A stretch of DNA of 64,000 nt from JALTDM01 sp964421355 (lineage in GTDB: Bacteria; Bacteroidota; Bacteroidia; Bacteroidales; JALTDM01). The DNA lies in the NCBI GenBank assembly GCA_964421355.1, contig CAYQWX010000002.1:11085-75084 (forward strand), in the 5' to 3' direction. The notes under the pieces are model-generated. The model was not told the origin of the DNA, ran no database searches, and saw nothing but the letters and a program-made list of their open reading frames with translations. Position 1 is the first letter of the stretch, and each line of letters opens with the position of its first letter. The translations under genes and the position numbers were made by a program. Below, piece after piece: positions 17,786 through 26,316 of this stretch.

Positions 17786-18646
17786 CTATTTGGAAGAAGT
17801 CCTTCTTACTCTACGAGATGTTTTTTTAGGTTTTTGTATTAGAGCTTTTTCTTCTTCCTCCTCTTTTTGTTTTATTTCCAGGAATTTGCCTCCTAATTCT
17901 TCGTATGCTTTGAATGCGAGTGTCTTGTCTATTAAAACACGACCACAATGTTCGCATACTATTATTTTTTTGTGAGAACGAATATCTACTTGTCTTTGTG
18001 GCGGAACTTTATTGAAACAGCCACCACAAGCATCTCTTTGAATACGTACTACTGCCAATTTGTTACGGGCATTCATTCTAATTCTTTTGTATGCAGAGAG
18101 TAAACGGGGTTCTATTTGTTTAGCTAATTTTTCTTCTTCTTCTTTTAATTCGGAAAGTTCTTTTTCTGTTTCTTTTTGTATTTCTTCCAATTCTTTTTTC
18201 TTTTCTACTAGATCTTCTTTTTTCTTTTCGAGTTTATTTTTTGCTTGTTCTATTGTTTTTTCATATTCTTCTATTGCTTCTTTTGATTCTTTTATTTTTT
18301 TTTCAGTTAATTCTACTTCAAGTGTTTGAAATTCTATTTCTTTGGTAAGTGAGTCGTATTCTCTATTATTTCTAACTTGGTCTAATTGTTTGTTATAACG
18401 TTCTATTAAGGCTTTTGATTCGTCTCTTTTTTGGTTTTGTTGTTTTATTTCATCTTTTTTCTCATCAATTAGTTTTTTATATTTTTCTATACGAGTTTCT
18501 AATCCTTCTATTTCATCTTCGAGGTCTTCTACTTCCAAAGGAAGTTCTCCTAACAAGACATGTATTTTATCTATTTCTGTATCAATGGCTTGGAGCTTAA
18601 AAAGCATTTTGAGTTTTTCTTCTACACTGTATTCTTTTGTTTTCAT
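17786..18646 (-). CDS. Coiled-coil protein with C-terminal C4 zinc ribbon (COG1579)
   Basis: 286 residues. Residues ~10-190 are a long, highly charged coiled coil; the C-terminal part holds CGGC and CEHC, the two knuckles of a zinc ribbon. This is the COG1579 family, of suggested nucleic-acid-related function but not defined. The stretch after the ribbon is Lys/Glu rich and ends RRVRRTSSK. Last gene of a tight minus-strand operon, beginning 2 nt after the Nif3-like gene's stop; the Nif3/zinc-ribbon pairing recurs in Bacteroidota. Confidence 0.9.
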   Translation of the reverse strand: MKTKEYSVEEKLKMLFKLQAIDTEIDKIHVLLGELPLEVEDLEDEIEGLETRIEKYKKLIDEKKDEIKQQNQKRDESKALIERYNKQLDQVRNNREYDSLTKEIEFQTLEVELTEKKIKESKEAIEEYEKTIEQAKNKLEKKKEDLVEKKKELEEIQKETEKELSELKEEEEKLAKQIEPRLLSAYKRIRMNARNKLAVVRIQRDACGGCFNKVPPQRQVDIRSHKKIIVCEHCGRVLIDKTLAFKAYEELGGKFLEIKQKEEEEEKALIQKPKKTSRRVRRTSSK

Positions 18647-18648
18647 AA

Positions 18649-19752
18649 TTAAAAATAATTTACGGGATTTGTATTTGTCTCACTTAAATAGGTTGCAAAG
18701 TTAGAAAAATTTTCTTTAATGCTATTGAAAAATGTTTCTTTCACAAAATATTCTGCTTCGTAGTGTCCTATATCTACCAAAGTGATATTGTTTCCTGCAT
18801 CAAAAAATTCATGATATTTAATATCAGATGTTATAAAAATATCTACTCCTGCTTTTTTTGCATCAGGAAGTGCAGATATACATGTTCCTCCACAAATTGC
18901 TATTTTGTTGATTAGTTTATTCAAATCTTTATTTCCTGCATATTTTAGGCATGGAATTTTTGTGTGTTTTTTTATTTGGGTTAGTATATGCTCCAATGTT
19001 GATGGCTGGGTGAGTTTGCCATATATTCCCATACCTTTGTAGGGATTTATGTTTTCCAATGTATATATGTCATAGGCTACTTCTTCGTAAGGGTGTGCTT
19101 GCAATAAAGCATTTATTACTTTATCGTGCAGATAATCGGGGTATATTGTTTCCAGCCTTCTTTCTTTTTCTGTGTGTAGTTTGTTAGGTTCTCCAACAAA
19201 AGGGTTTGTGTTTTCGTTGCCTCTGAATGTTCCTTCACCGATTACAGAAAAACTTGTTTGGTCATAATTGCCTATTACTCCTGCACCTGCTTCAAATAAT
19301 GCTTTTCTGACTTGTTCGGTATAGTTGTCTGGAACGAATGTTACTATTTTTTTCAGTTTCCCTTGTTGTGGTTTTAGTATTTTGAGGTTTTGTAGCCCTA
19401 ATTTGGTTGCAAGTAGGTAATTTGTTCCTTCTATGCAGCTATCTGTATTTGTATGAGAAGCTATTATTGCAATGTCATTTTTTATTGCAGTAATTATTGA
19501 TTTTTCTATATAGTTTTGTCCTGTAATTTTTTTTAGTCCTTTAAATATTAGTGGGTGGTGTGCAAGTATTACATTGCATTTTTTTTCGATGGCTTCTTTT
19601 ACTACTTCTTCAGTTATGTCTAATGATATCAATACGCCTTTTATTTCCCATCCATAATTTCCTACCAATAAACCTGTGTTGTCGTATGATTCTTGTAATC
19701 CGAAAGGATATTTTTGATTAAGCCAGCTGAGAAATTGTTTTACGGTTGTCAT
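18649..19752 (-). CDS. Nif3-like dinuclear metal-centre protein
   Basis: 367 residues, NIF3/YbgI family. Metal-binding motifs are visible: NCNVILAHHPLIFKG near residue 60 (His pair), SHTNTD near residue 98, and GHYEAEYF near the C-terminus (His and Glu). It carries the middle PII-like insertion (HPYEEVAYD) of the longer form. Hexameric toroid with two metal ions per subunit; proposed GTP cyclohydrolase I type 2 or hydrolase activity is not settled. Gaps to neighbours are 4 nt upstream and 2 nt downstream, so it is operonic. Confidence 0.93.
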   Translation of the reverse strand: MTTVKQFLSWLNQKYPFGLQESYDNTGLLVGNYGWEIKGVLISLDITEEVVKEAIEKKCNVILAHHPLIFKGLKKITGQNYIEKSIITAIKNDIAIIASHTNTDSCIEGTNYLLATKLGLQNLKILKPQQGKLKKIVTFVPDNYTEQVRKALFEAGAGVIGNYDQTSFSVIGEGTFRGNENTNPFVGEPNKLHTEKERRLETIYPDYLHDKVINALLQAHPYEEVAYDIYTLENINPYKGMGIYGKLTQPSTLEHILTQIKKHTKIPCLKYAGNKDLNKLINKIAICGGTCISALPDAKKAGVDIFITSDIKYHEFFDAGNNITLVDIGHYEAEYFVKETFFNSIKENFSNFATYLSETNTNPVNYF

Positions 19753-19756
19753 ATTT

Positions 19757-20092
19757 TTATTCAGATAGTATTTTTTTTAGCCAGATTAGTTTTCGTTTTA
19801 GTTCTTTTAGTTCTTCTATAAATTTGTAATCATTGAGAAAACTTTTTTTTCTTTTCTTTTTCAATTCTTCTTTGGCTCCTTTAATAGATAGTTTTTTTAC
19901 TTTAAGTAAATAGTAAATTTGTTCTATTATGGTGATGTCTTCTTTTGTGTATTTTCGTTCACCTGAAAATTTACGAGGAGAAAGTTGTGAGAATTCTTTT
20001 TCCCAATATCTGATAGTAGAGGTTTTTACCCCCAAATAATTTGCAACTTCTCCAATTGAGTAAAAAGATTTATCAGGTAATTCACTCTTCAT
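19757..20092 (-). CDS. MerR-type HTH regulator, single domain
   Basis: 111 residues. The N-terminal winged HTH is MerR-like: FYSIGEVANYLGVKTSTIRYWEKEF, then R.Y.KEDI and a helical tail rich in lysine. There is no effector-binding domain and no metal-binding cysteines, so ligand sensing is not apparent. It lies between an M23 peptidase gene (5 nt upstream) and a Nif3-like gene (4 nt downstream). Target unknown. Confidence 0.9.
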   Translation of the reverse strand: MKSELPDKSFYSIGEVANYLGVKTSTIRYWEKEFSQLSPRKFSGERKYTKEDITIIEQIYYLLKVKKLSIKGAKEELKKKRKKSFLNDYKFIEELKELKRKLIWLKKILSE

Positions 20093-20097
20093 AGAAA

Positions 20098-21075
20098 TTA
20101 GTCAAGAGATTGACCGCCCTGTTGAGCACTTTGTTCTATCATTTTGTCATATTCAGCAGGTGACAAATCTAAATAGAAAAAGTTTATCGGATTTATAGGG
20201 ACATTGTTTTTTCTGACTTCATAATGCAAATGTGGACCTACTGATTTACCAGTGTTTCCTACAAGTCCAATTACTTGTCCTCTATGAACTTTTTGTCCTT
20301 CTTTTACTAATATTTTGCTTAGGTGCGCATATTTGGTTTTATAAGAGTATCCGTGTGATATTTCTATTTGATTTCCGTATCCTCTGTTGCCATGTTTGGT
20401 GAGAGTAACTATACCGTCTCCTGTAGCATGTACAGGAGTGCCTATTGGTGCGGTTAAATCTATTCCATCATGATGTTTTTTCACTTTATAAATAGGATCT
20501 ATCCTATACCCAAAATATGAAGATATTCTTCCTAATTGTTTGTTTAGAATAGGTTGTATTGCAGGTATGTGGCGGAGCATATCTTCTTTTTTCTTTGCCA
20601 ATTTTACAATTTCGTCATAGGATTTACTTTGGACATAAGTTTCATTTTCTACTCTACTGAGTTTTTTTGTTAGATTTATAATAAGGTCTGAATAGGAATA
20701 TCCTTCCAAATTTTCATAGTTATTTGATCCTCCTGTACCTCCTTCTCTTAGTGTAGTAGGAATTGGTTCGGCTTCGAATATTGTCCTGTAAATATTATTG
20801 TCTCTGTATTCCAAATCTTTAAGTACTTTATCAATTTTATTTAATTTTGATTGCATTAAAATAAATTGGTGTTTGTATAATTCATTTTCCCGTTTTAATA
20901 TTATCTCTTCAGGAGAATCATAAAAGTAATAAAAAACAAATATAAATATTGCAGAAAGTATTAAGGAAGAAGTAACAATAGGTATTGTTTTCAATAAAAA
21001 TTTTGACCACGAAAACTTAGGTTTTCGTAATGATAGCGTTTTATCGTCGAATTCTAATTTTTTGTTTTTAAACAT
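20098..21075 (-). CDS. M23 family metallopeptidase, membrane-anchored
   Basis: 325 residues. One N-terminal transmembrane segment (about residues 30-55), a periplasmic helical or coiled region, then the M23 domain with HHDGIDLTAP (H and D ligands), YAHLSK and VGPHLHYEVR (HxH). It is likely a peptidoglycan endopeptidase or, given the coiled-coil, a cell-wall-hydrolase activator. First gene of the four-gene operon. The frame is open to 21099, but that codon lies in the promoter box at 21097-21104, so ATG 21075 is taken. Confidence 0.92.
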   Translation of the reverse strand: MFKNKKLEFDDKTLSLRKPKFSWSKFLLKTIPIVTSSLILSAIFIFVFYYFYDSPEEIILKRENELYKHQFILMQSKLNKIDKVLKDLEYRDNNIYRTIFEAEPIPTTLREGGTGGSNNYENLEGYSYSDLIINLTKKLSRVENETYVQSKSYDEIVKLAKKKEDMLRHIPAIQPILNKQLGRISSYFGYRIDPIYKVKKHHDGIDLTAPIGTPVHATGDGIVTLTKHGNRGYGNQIEISHGYSYKTKYAHLSKILVKEGQKVHRGQVIGLVGNTGKSVGPHLHYEVRKNNVPINPINFFYLDLSPAEYDKMIEQSAQQGGQSLD

Positions 21076-21096
21076 ATTCAATGCATTTTTGCGGCA

Positions 21097-21104
21097 CAAA
21101 TATA
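21097..21104 (-). promoter_or_regulatory. -7 element of the M23-MerR-Nif3-zinc-ribbon operon
   Basis: TATATTTG on the minus strand, 21 nt before ATG 21075. Confidence 0.6.
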
Positions 21105-21228
21105 CATTTTTTTTTAAAACGATGATTTGTTTAATTTTTTATATTGATTGCAATATTGATAAAAATATATTGTTTTTTTAGTATTATTGTAAGTTTATTT
21201 AAAACACAGTTTTCTATATACAAATCTA

Positions 21229-24200
21229 ATGCCTATAAAAAAACGTAAAATATTATTTAATAGTATTATTGGGCTGGTAATTTTTCTTGTGGTATTTATT
21301 GTCCTGTTTATTACTTCAAATTGGGTTCAAACTTTTGTGGCACAAAGGGTAGCGGCTTATTTGTCAAAGCGTGTGCATACTAAGGTGAGTATTGACAAAT
21401 TGTCATTTGATATATTTGGGAATATAGGAATGGAAAACTTATTTATTGAAGATTATAATAAAGATACTCTACTATTTGCTAAATATGTTAGCGCGGATAT
21501 TGACTATTTATCATTAAAAAAGCAGACAATTATTTTTTCAAATATTTCTTTTAAGAAGCCGTTAATTAAACTGCAAATTAATAATGGTAAGTTCAATTTA
21601 ACCGAATTGTTGTCATATTTATTGGATACTTCAAGAGTGGATACTTTGCAAAATAAAAGTAGTTGGAAAATAATAAGTCGTAATTTGTCAATTGAGGGTG
21701 GACGCTTCAACTACTTGGTTACTAGTGGTATAAAACCTTTTATGCACCAGATAGATTTTGATAATATTTTATTTACTAATATTAATGTAGATGCAGATGA
21801 TTTTATGATAACTCCGATATTGAAGTTTGATATAAAAAAATTTTCTTTAAAGGAACGAAGCGGATTTGTTATAAAAGATCTTAGTGGCAAGATATCTATT
21901 GATAATAAAATGTTTACTTCTTCTAATTTAACTATTTCCACTAATTATTCTACAATAAATTTTGATACATTAAATATTGTTTCTCCTGTAGATAGTATTA
22001 ATGTCTTTTCGGGAATAGTTAACTCTTCCGATATGTTTATAAAGTTGAATAAAAGTAAATTATCACTTCTGGATATTAAATATTTTTCAAAGTTGGGTGT
22101 TTCTACATCTCCTGTATTTTCCATTAGTGGTAAGATAGTTGGGAAGTTGCCACATTTTAAATTAAGAAATTTTAATGTGCTTTGGGCAGCATCTTCTTTT
22201 GTAAAAGTAAATGGTACGATAGATGGATTACCTGATGTTGATAATACTTTGTTTTATCTTGATTTTGCACCTGTATCTACGAATAAGAAAGGTATAGAAT
22301 TGCTTGTAAGGCGGCTTTCGTCTGACAGCTCTGATTTTGCATTGCCGTCTATTATGAACAACATAAAGTATTTCAGGTATAAAGGTTCGTTATCTGGTTA
22401 TTATAATGATTTTGTAGTTTATGGTTTATTATCTACTAATCTTGGTTTGATAAAGACCGATGTTAAATTAAAAAAGACAGATAGCTTAAATATAGAAGGA
22501 CATATATCAACATCAAACCTACAGCTTGATAAGTTAATGAAATCTAATGATACTTTATTGGGTAATTTGTCAATGAATGGTAAAATAAATGGCAAAATTG
22601 ATTCGGTGGGTAATTTTTCTTTTGATGTGGCTTCGCATATATCTTCGTTTGAATTTAATAAGTATCCGTATAAAAACATTGATATTAACGGGACTTTTGA
22701 TAATACGTCTTTTGATGGTGAAGTGCTGGCAAAAGATACTGCTTTGAAAATGGTGTTTCTTGGTCAAGTGGATTTTTCTACTAATAATCCTGTTTTTGAT
22801 TTTACGGCAGATTTAAAACATATTGCTGTAAAAACAATAAACTTGTCTTCATATATTCCTTTTGACTCTTTATCATTCTTTTTAAAATCAAAAATATATG
22901 GTTTGGAACTTTCTAATCTAAAAGGTAGTTTGGAAATTTATAATGCACGTTTTCATAAAAAGGAAAAACAAAGCAGAATTTCACAATTAATATTGTTAGC
23001 AAAAACAAAAAATGATTCCCTACATACAATATCTATAAATTCCGAAGTATTAAAAGGAGAAATTAAATATAATGTTCAAGATATCAATCAGTTTGCAAAT
23101 ATTATTAATAATACTATAAAACATTATTATACCTATTATAATTTTCATTTATCAAGTAGCAGTAAGGCAAATAACAGATTTATTTCTGCTAAAATAAGTA
23201 TTCCAAATCCTGACTTTTTTAATAAAATGTTATTTTCATATTTGTCATTAGCACCTCATACTTATATTGAGTTTTATAATAATACGATGGATAGTGTGAG
23301 TTTTAATATATATACAGATAATATAGTTTATGATAAAGTGCGGCTGATAAAACCTTCCATAGCACTAATGCCATATAATAAGTCTTTGGTTTTTCTATTT
23401 GATACCAAAAGGATTTATTTCAATGATTTTTATTTAGATTCTTTTGTGTGTGATGTAGATATTTATCCAGATACTGCCAATTTGGAAATAAGTTGGCATA
23501 ATGTTGCAGATTCGTCTGTGTATGAGGGAGATTTACAATTTCAAACTTTAGTGTTGGATACTCATAATGTAAAAATGGATTTCTTACCTTCTTATGTGAT
23601 TTTAAAGGATACAATGTGGTATATGGATCAATGGAATATGTGCTTTTTAGACAGTGTTGTCAAAGTAAATAATTTTGTATTAAACCATGAATATGAATAT
23701 ATAGCTGTTAATGGTAATTTATCAAATAAAACAGAAGATACATTAAAGGTAAAAATAGGAAATATAAAACTGGACCATTTTAATTTTTTGTTAAAAAATA
23801 CAGGAATAAATATAAAAGGTTATACAAACGGAAGTATATATGCTACTTCACTACTGCACAATCCAATAGTAAATTCAAATGTAAATGTTTCAAAATTTGT
23901 TTTTAATGGAGAAAAGTTTGGGGAATTTGGCTTTAATACACAGTGGAATGATGCAAGACAACGTTTGCATACAAATATTTATTTGTTAAGGAATAAGCTT
24001 AAGACATTGGAATTGTTGGGAGATATTTATCCCAATTCTCAAAAAATAGACATGAAACTTTATGTTAGAAAATTATTGTTGAAACATTTACAACCGTTTT
24101 TGATAGGAGTTCTTGATAATTTTAGAGGTTTAGCAGATGGTAAAATAAATATAAACGGAAGTTTATCTCATCCTATTACAGAGGGGATACTGCATCTTAA

Positions 24201-25686
24201 AAAGGTTTCTTTTAAGGTTGATTACTTGAAAACATATTATTCGTTTACCGCACCAATGTATATAAATGCAAAGGGGGCTTTTCTCAAAGATATAGATGTG
24301 TATGATTCCGAAGGGAATAACGCAAAGGTTTCGCTAGGACTGATGCATAATAATTTTTCGTCATTAGATTACGATGTGAATATCAATACGGATAAACTTT
24401 TGATGTTAAATACTACAATGAATGACAATAATCTTTTTTTTGGGAAAGTGTATGCAAAAAGTAAAGTTGATATAAATGGTACATCTTCCCGTATAAATAT
24501 AAAAGGAGATATAAACACTCTTGATAAAACAGTCTTTAATTTAATGTTGGAATCACCTGAAAGTGCAGAAGAGTTAGGTTTTGTTACCTTCGTTTCCCAT
24601 GATAATTATTCCGATACTGTAACTATAAAAAATGAAAAATTAAATACAACAACAGGTCTTGATCTTGATTTGAATATAAAAACTACTCCAGACGCACTTG
24701 TTCAGCTTATTTTTGATTCAAAATCAGGAGATATAATAAAAGCGGAAGGGAGAGGTGATTTGAATTTGACCTATGATACTCTTGGTAATTTATCTTTGAA
24801 AGGCTTGTATGATATAGAAGAGGGAAATTATTTATTTACCCTTCAAGATATGATAAATAAAAAATTGGAGATAAAAAAAGGTAGTTATATAAAGTGGAAT
24901 GGGGATCCTTATAAAGCATATATTAACATAACTGCAGCATATAATCTGAGGACATCATTATATGATTTAACACTTGATAGTAATGATAGAGAGAATGTGT
25001 ATGTAGAATGTCTTATTCATATGAAAGACAGATTAGATGACCCTACAATTACTTTTGGTATAAATATAAAATCTCCTAATAGCAGGGCTCAATCAATTTT
25101 GGCAAATATGAACCAAGAGGAAATAAGTAAACAGATAATAATGCTTATGGTAATGGGACATTTTTATACTCCTGAAAAGTTCAGGCAAGGGGTAGAGGTA
25201 GCTCAGGATGTTTCACAAACAAATAGTTTGGGAATGAATGCCAGTGAGTTGTTATCGGAGCAACTTAGTTATTGGTTGTCTCAAATAACAAAAGACTTTG
25301 ATGTAGGGGTGAAATATACTCCGGGAAATGAGATATCCCGTTCCGAGTTGGAAGTGGCATTGAGTACCCAGTTGTTTAATAATAGGGTGATAGTAAATGG
25401 GAATGTAAATATGGGGGGAAATGTGCCAACAAGTTCGGGAGTAGCAGGAAATGTATCTGTTGAGCTAAAACTAAATAAAAAAGGTACTATCAGGTTGAAA
25501 GGTTTTAATGAGACAAATGATAATCTTTTATTATACCAGGATTCTCCTTATACTCAAGGTGTAGGGATATTTTATACTGAAAGTTTTAATTCATTGGGAG
25601 AAGTATTTAGAAAATATTATTCGGGACTGACTACTATTATATCTAAAAAGATGAAAATACTTAAAACTAAAATAGATAAAAGATAA
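21229..25686 (+). CDS. tamB: Translocation and assembly module inner-membrane protein TamB
   Basis: 1485 residues. One N-terminal signal-anchor helix (about residues 10-33), an AsmA-like start (VAQRVAAYLSKRVHTKVSIDKL), a very long beta-rich stretch that would form a periplasm-spanning hydrophobic groove, and the C-terminal DUF490 domain (about residues 1090-1460), including ALSTQLFNNRVIVNGNVNMGGN. TamB-type proteins carry phospholipids or help outer-membrane protein insertion. No Omp85-type TamA is adjacent. It ends 1 nt before the stop of the convergent methyltransferase gene; no hairpin lies between them. Confidence 0.93.
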   Translation: MPIKKRKILFNSIIGLVIFLVVFIVLFITSNWVQTFVAQRVAAYLSKRVHTKVSIDKLSFDIFGNIGMENLFIEDYNKDTLLFAKYVSADIDYLSLKKQTIIFSNISFKKPLIKLQINNGKFNLTELLSYLLDTSRVDTLQNKSSWKIISRNLSIEGGRFNYLVTSGIKPFMHQIDFDNILFTNINVDADDFMITPILKFDIKKFSLKERSGFVIKDLSGKISIDNKMFTSSNLTISTNYSTINFDTLNIVSPVDSINVFSGIVNSSDMFIKLNKSKLSLLDIKYFSKLGVSTSPVFSISGKIVGKLPHFKLRNFNVLWAASSFVKVNGTIDGLPDVDNTLFYLDFAPVSTNKKGIELLVRRLSSDSSDFALPSIMNNIKYFRYKGSLSGYYNDFVVYGLLSTNLGLIKTDVKLKKTDSLNIEGHISTSNLQLDKLMKSNDTLLGNLSMNGKINGKIDSVGNFSFDVASHISSFEFNKYPYKNIDINGTFDNTSFDGEVLAKDTALKMVFLGQVDFSTNNPVFDFTADLKHIAVKTINLSSYIPFDSLSFFLKSKIYGLELSNLKGSLEIYNARFHKKEKQSRISQLILLAKTKNDSLHTISINSEVLKGEIKYNVQDINQFANIINNTIKHYYTYYNFHLSSSSKANNRFISAKISIPNPDFFNKMLFSYLSLAPHTYIEFYNNTMDSVSFNIYTDNIVYDKVRLIKPSIALMPYNKSLVFLFDTKRIYFNDFYLDSFVCDVDIYPDTANLEISWHNVADSSVYEGDLQFQTLVLDTHNVKMDFLPSYVILKDTMWYMDQWNMCFLDSVVKVNNFVLNHEYEYIAVNGNLSNKTEDTLKVKIGNIKLDHFNFLLKNTGINIKGYTNGSIYATSLLHNPIVNSNVNVSKFVFNGEKFGEFGFNTQWNDARQRLHTNIYLLRNKLKTLELLGDIYPNSQKIDMKLYVRKLLLKHLQPFLIGVLDNFRGLADGKININGSLSHPITEGILHLKKVSFKVDYLKTYYSFTAPMYINAKGAFLKDIDVYDSEGNNAKVSLGLMHNNFSSLDYDVNINTDKLLMLNTTMNDNNLFFGKVYAKSKVDINGTSSRINIKGDINTLDKTVFNLMLESPESAEELGFVTFVSHDNYSDTVTIKNEKLNTTTGLDLDLNIKTTPDALVQLIFDSKSGDIIKAEGRGDLNLTYDTLGNLSLKGLYDIEEGNYLFTLQDMINKKLEIKKGSYIKWNGDPYKAYINITAAYNLRTSLYDLTLDSNDRENVYVECLIHMKDRLDDPTITFGINIKSPNSRAQSILANMNQEEISKQIIMLMVMGHFYTPEKFRQGVEVAQDVSQTNSLGMNASELLSEQLSYWLSQITKDFDVGVKYTPGNEISRSELEVALSTQLFNNRVIVNGNVNMGGNVPTSSGVAGNVSVELKLNKKGTIRLKGFNETNDNLLLYQDSPYTQGVGIFYTESFNSLGEVFRKYYSGLTTIISKKMKILKTKIDKR

Positions 25687-25687
25687 T

Positions 25688-26212
25688 TTATTTATTTTTT
25701 TCTTTGACAACAGGTTTTAGTAATTCTTTTAAGCATTCTATTTTTAAGCAAAAAGCAGGAGTTTGTTTTTTGTAGTTTATGTAATCTTTTCCAAATTTTC
25801 TTATAGCTTCGGGTTCTTCCCATAGTTTTATCATTATTAGCATAAATGATATTTCTATTGGAGCAATTATTAATATAAATGACGGAGAACCTACTATAAA
25901 AGCAATAGATAGAGGGAATAAAAAAAGTCCTAGGTGCATAGGGTGTCTCATATATTTATATATACCTTTTGTTACGAGTATATTTGTTTCCATTCTTTTA
26001 ATATTTCCTTTCCGTCCATATTTTGCTAAAGTTCTTCCTGTATTTTTGCTTATTTGTATTGTTAAATAAAAGAAGATTGTACCCACAATAAAAGAGATTA
26101 TATGAAAAAAGTAACTATTGTGTATATTTGGAAATAATATGGTGTCAATGTGATATCCTCCAATAATTCCTCCTAAAATCATAATTATCCAAATTATTAA
26201 GCGAGGTATCAT
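25688..26212 (-). CDS. ICMT/PEMT-like membrane methyltransferase
   Basis: 174 residues with four or five hydrophobic segments. The C-terminal SAM-binding signature is present: GIYKYMRHPMHLG, followed after two helices by EEPEAIRKFGKDYINYKKQTPAF (acidic pair, then Y-x-x-Y). This is the isoprenylcysteine/phosphatidylethanolamine methyltransferase superfamily. The substrate in bacteria is usually a lipid or unknown. Single gene, tail to tail with tamB. Confidence 0.85.
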   Translation of the reverse strand: MIPRLIIWIIMILGGIIGGYHIDTILFPNIHNSYFFHIISFIVGTIFFYLTIQISKNTGRTLAKYGRKGNIKRMETNILVTKGIYKYMRHPMHLGLFLFPLSIAFIVGSPSFILIIAPIEISFMLIMIKLWEEPEAIRKFGKDYINYKKQTPAFCLKIECLKELLKPVVKEKNK

Positions 26213-26279
26213 TGTTTTGTAATTGTATTCATTAGTTTGACAAAATTATTATTATTTTTGATATGATAGCTAATTTTTG

Positions 26280-26309
26280 AAAAAAGGAGGCTGTTATGCC
26301 TCCTTTTTT
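26280..26309. terminator. Terminator of hydCBA
   Basis: Perfect 12-bp stem AAAAAAGGAGGC / GCCTCCTTTTTT with a 6-nt loop; the arms provide U-runs on either strand. It lies just past the hydA stop. Confidence 0.9.
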
Positions 26310-26316
26310 ATGACTT

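Noticed and set aside
21229..25686. tamB without an adjacent Omp85 (TamA) partner as an oddity
   Set aside because: In Bacteroidota tamB is often not next to tamA, so the arrangement is not remarkable.
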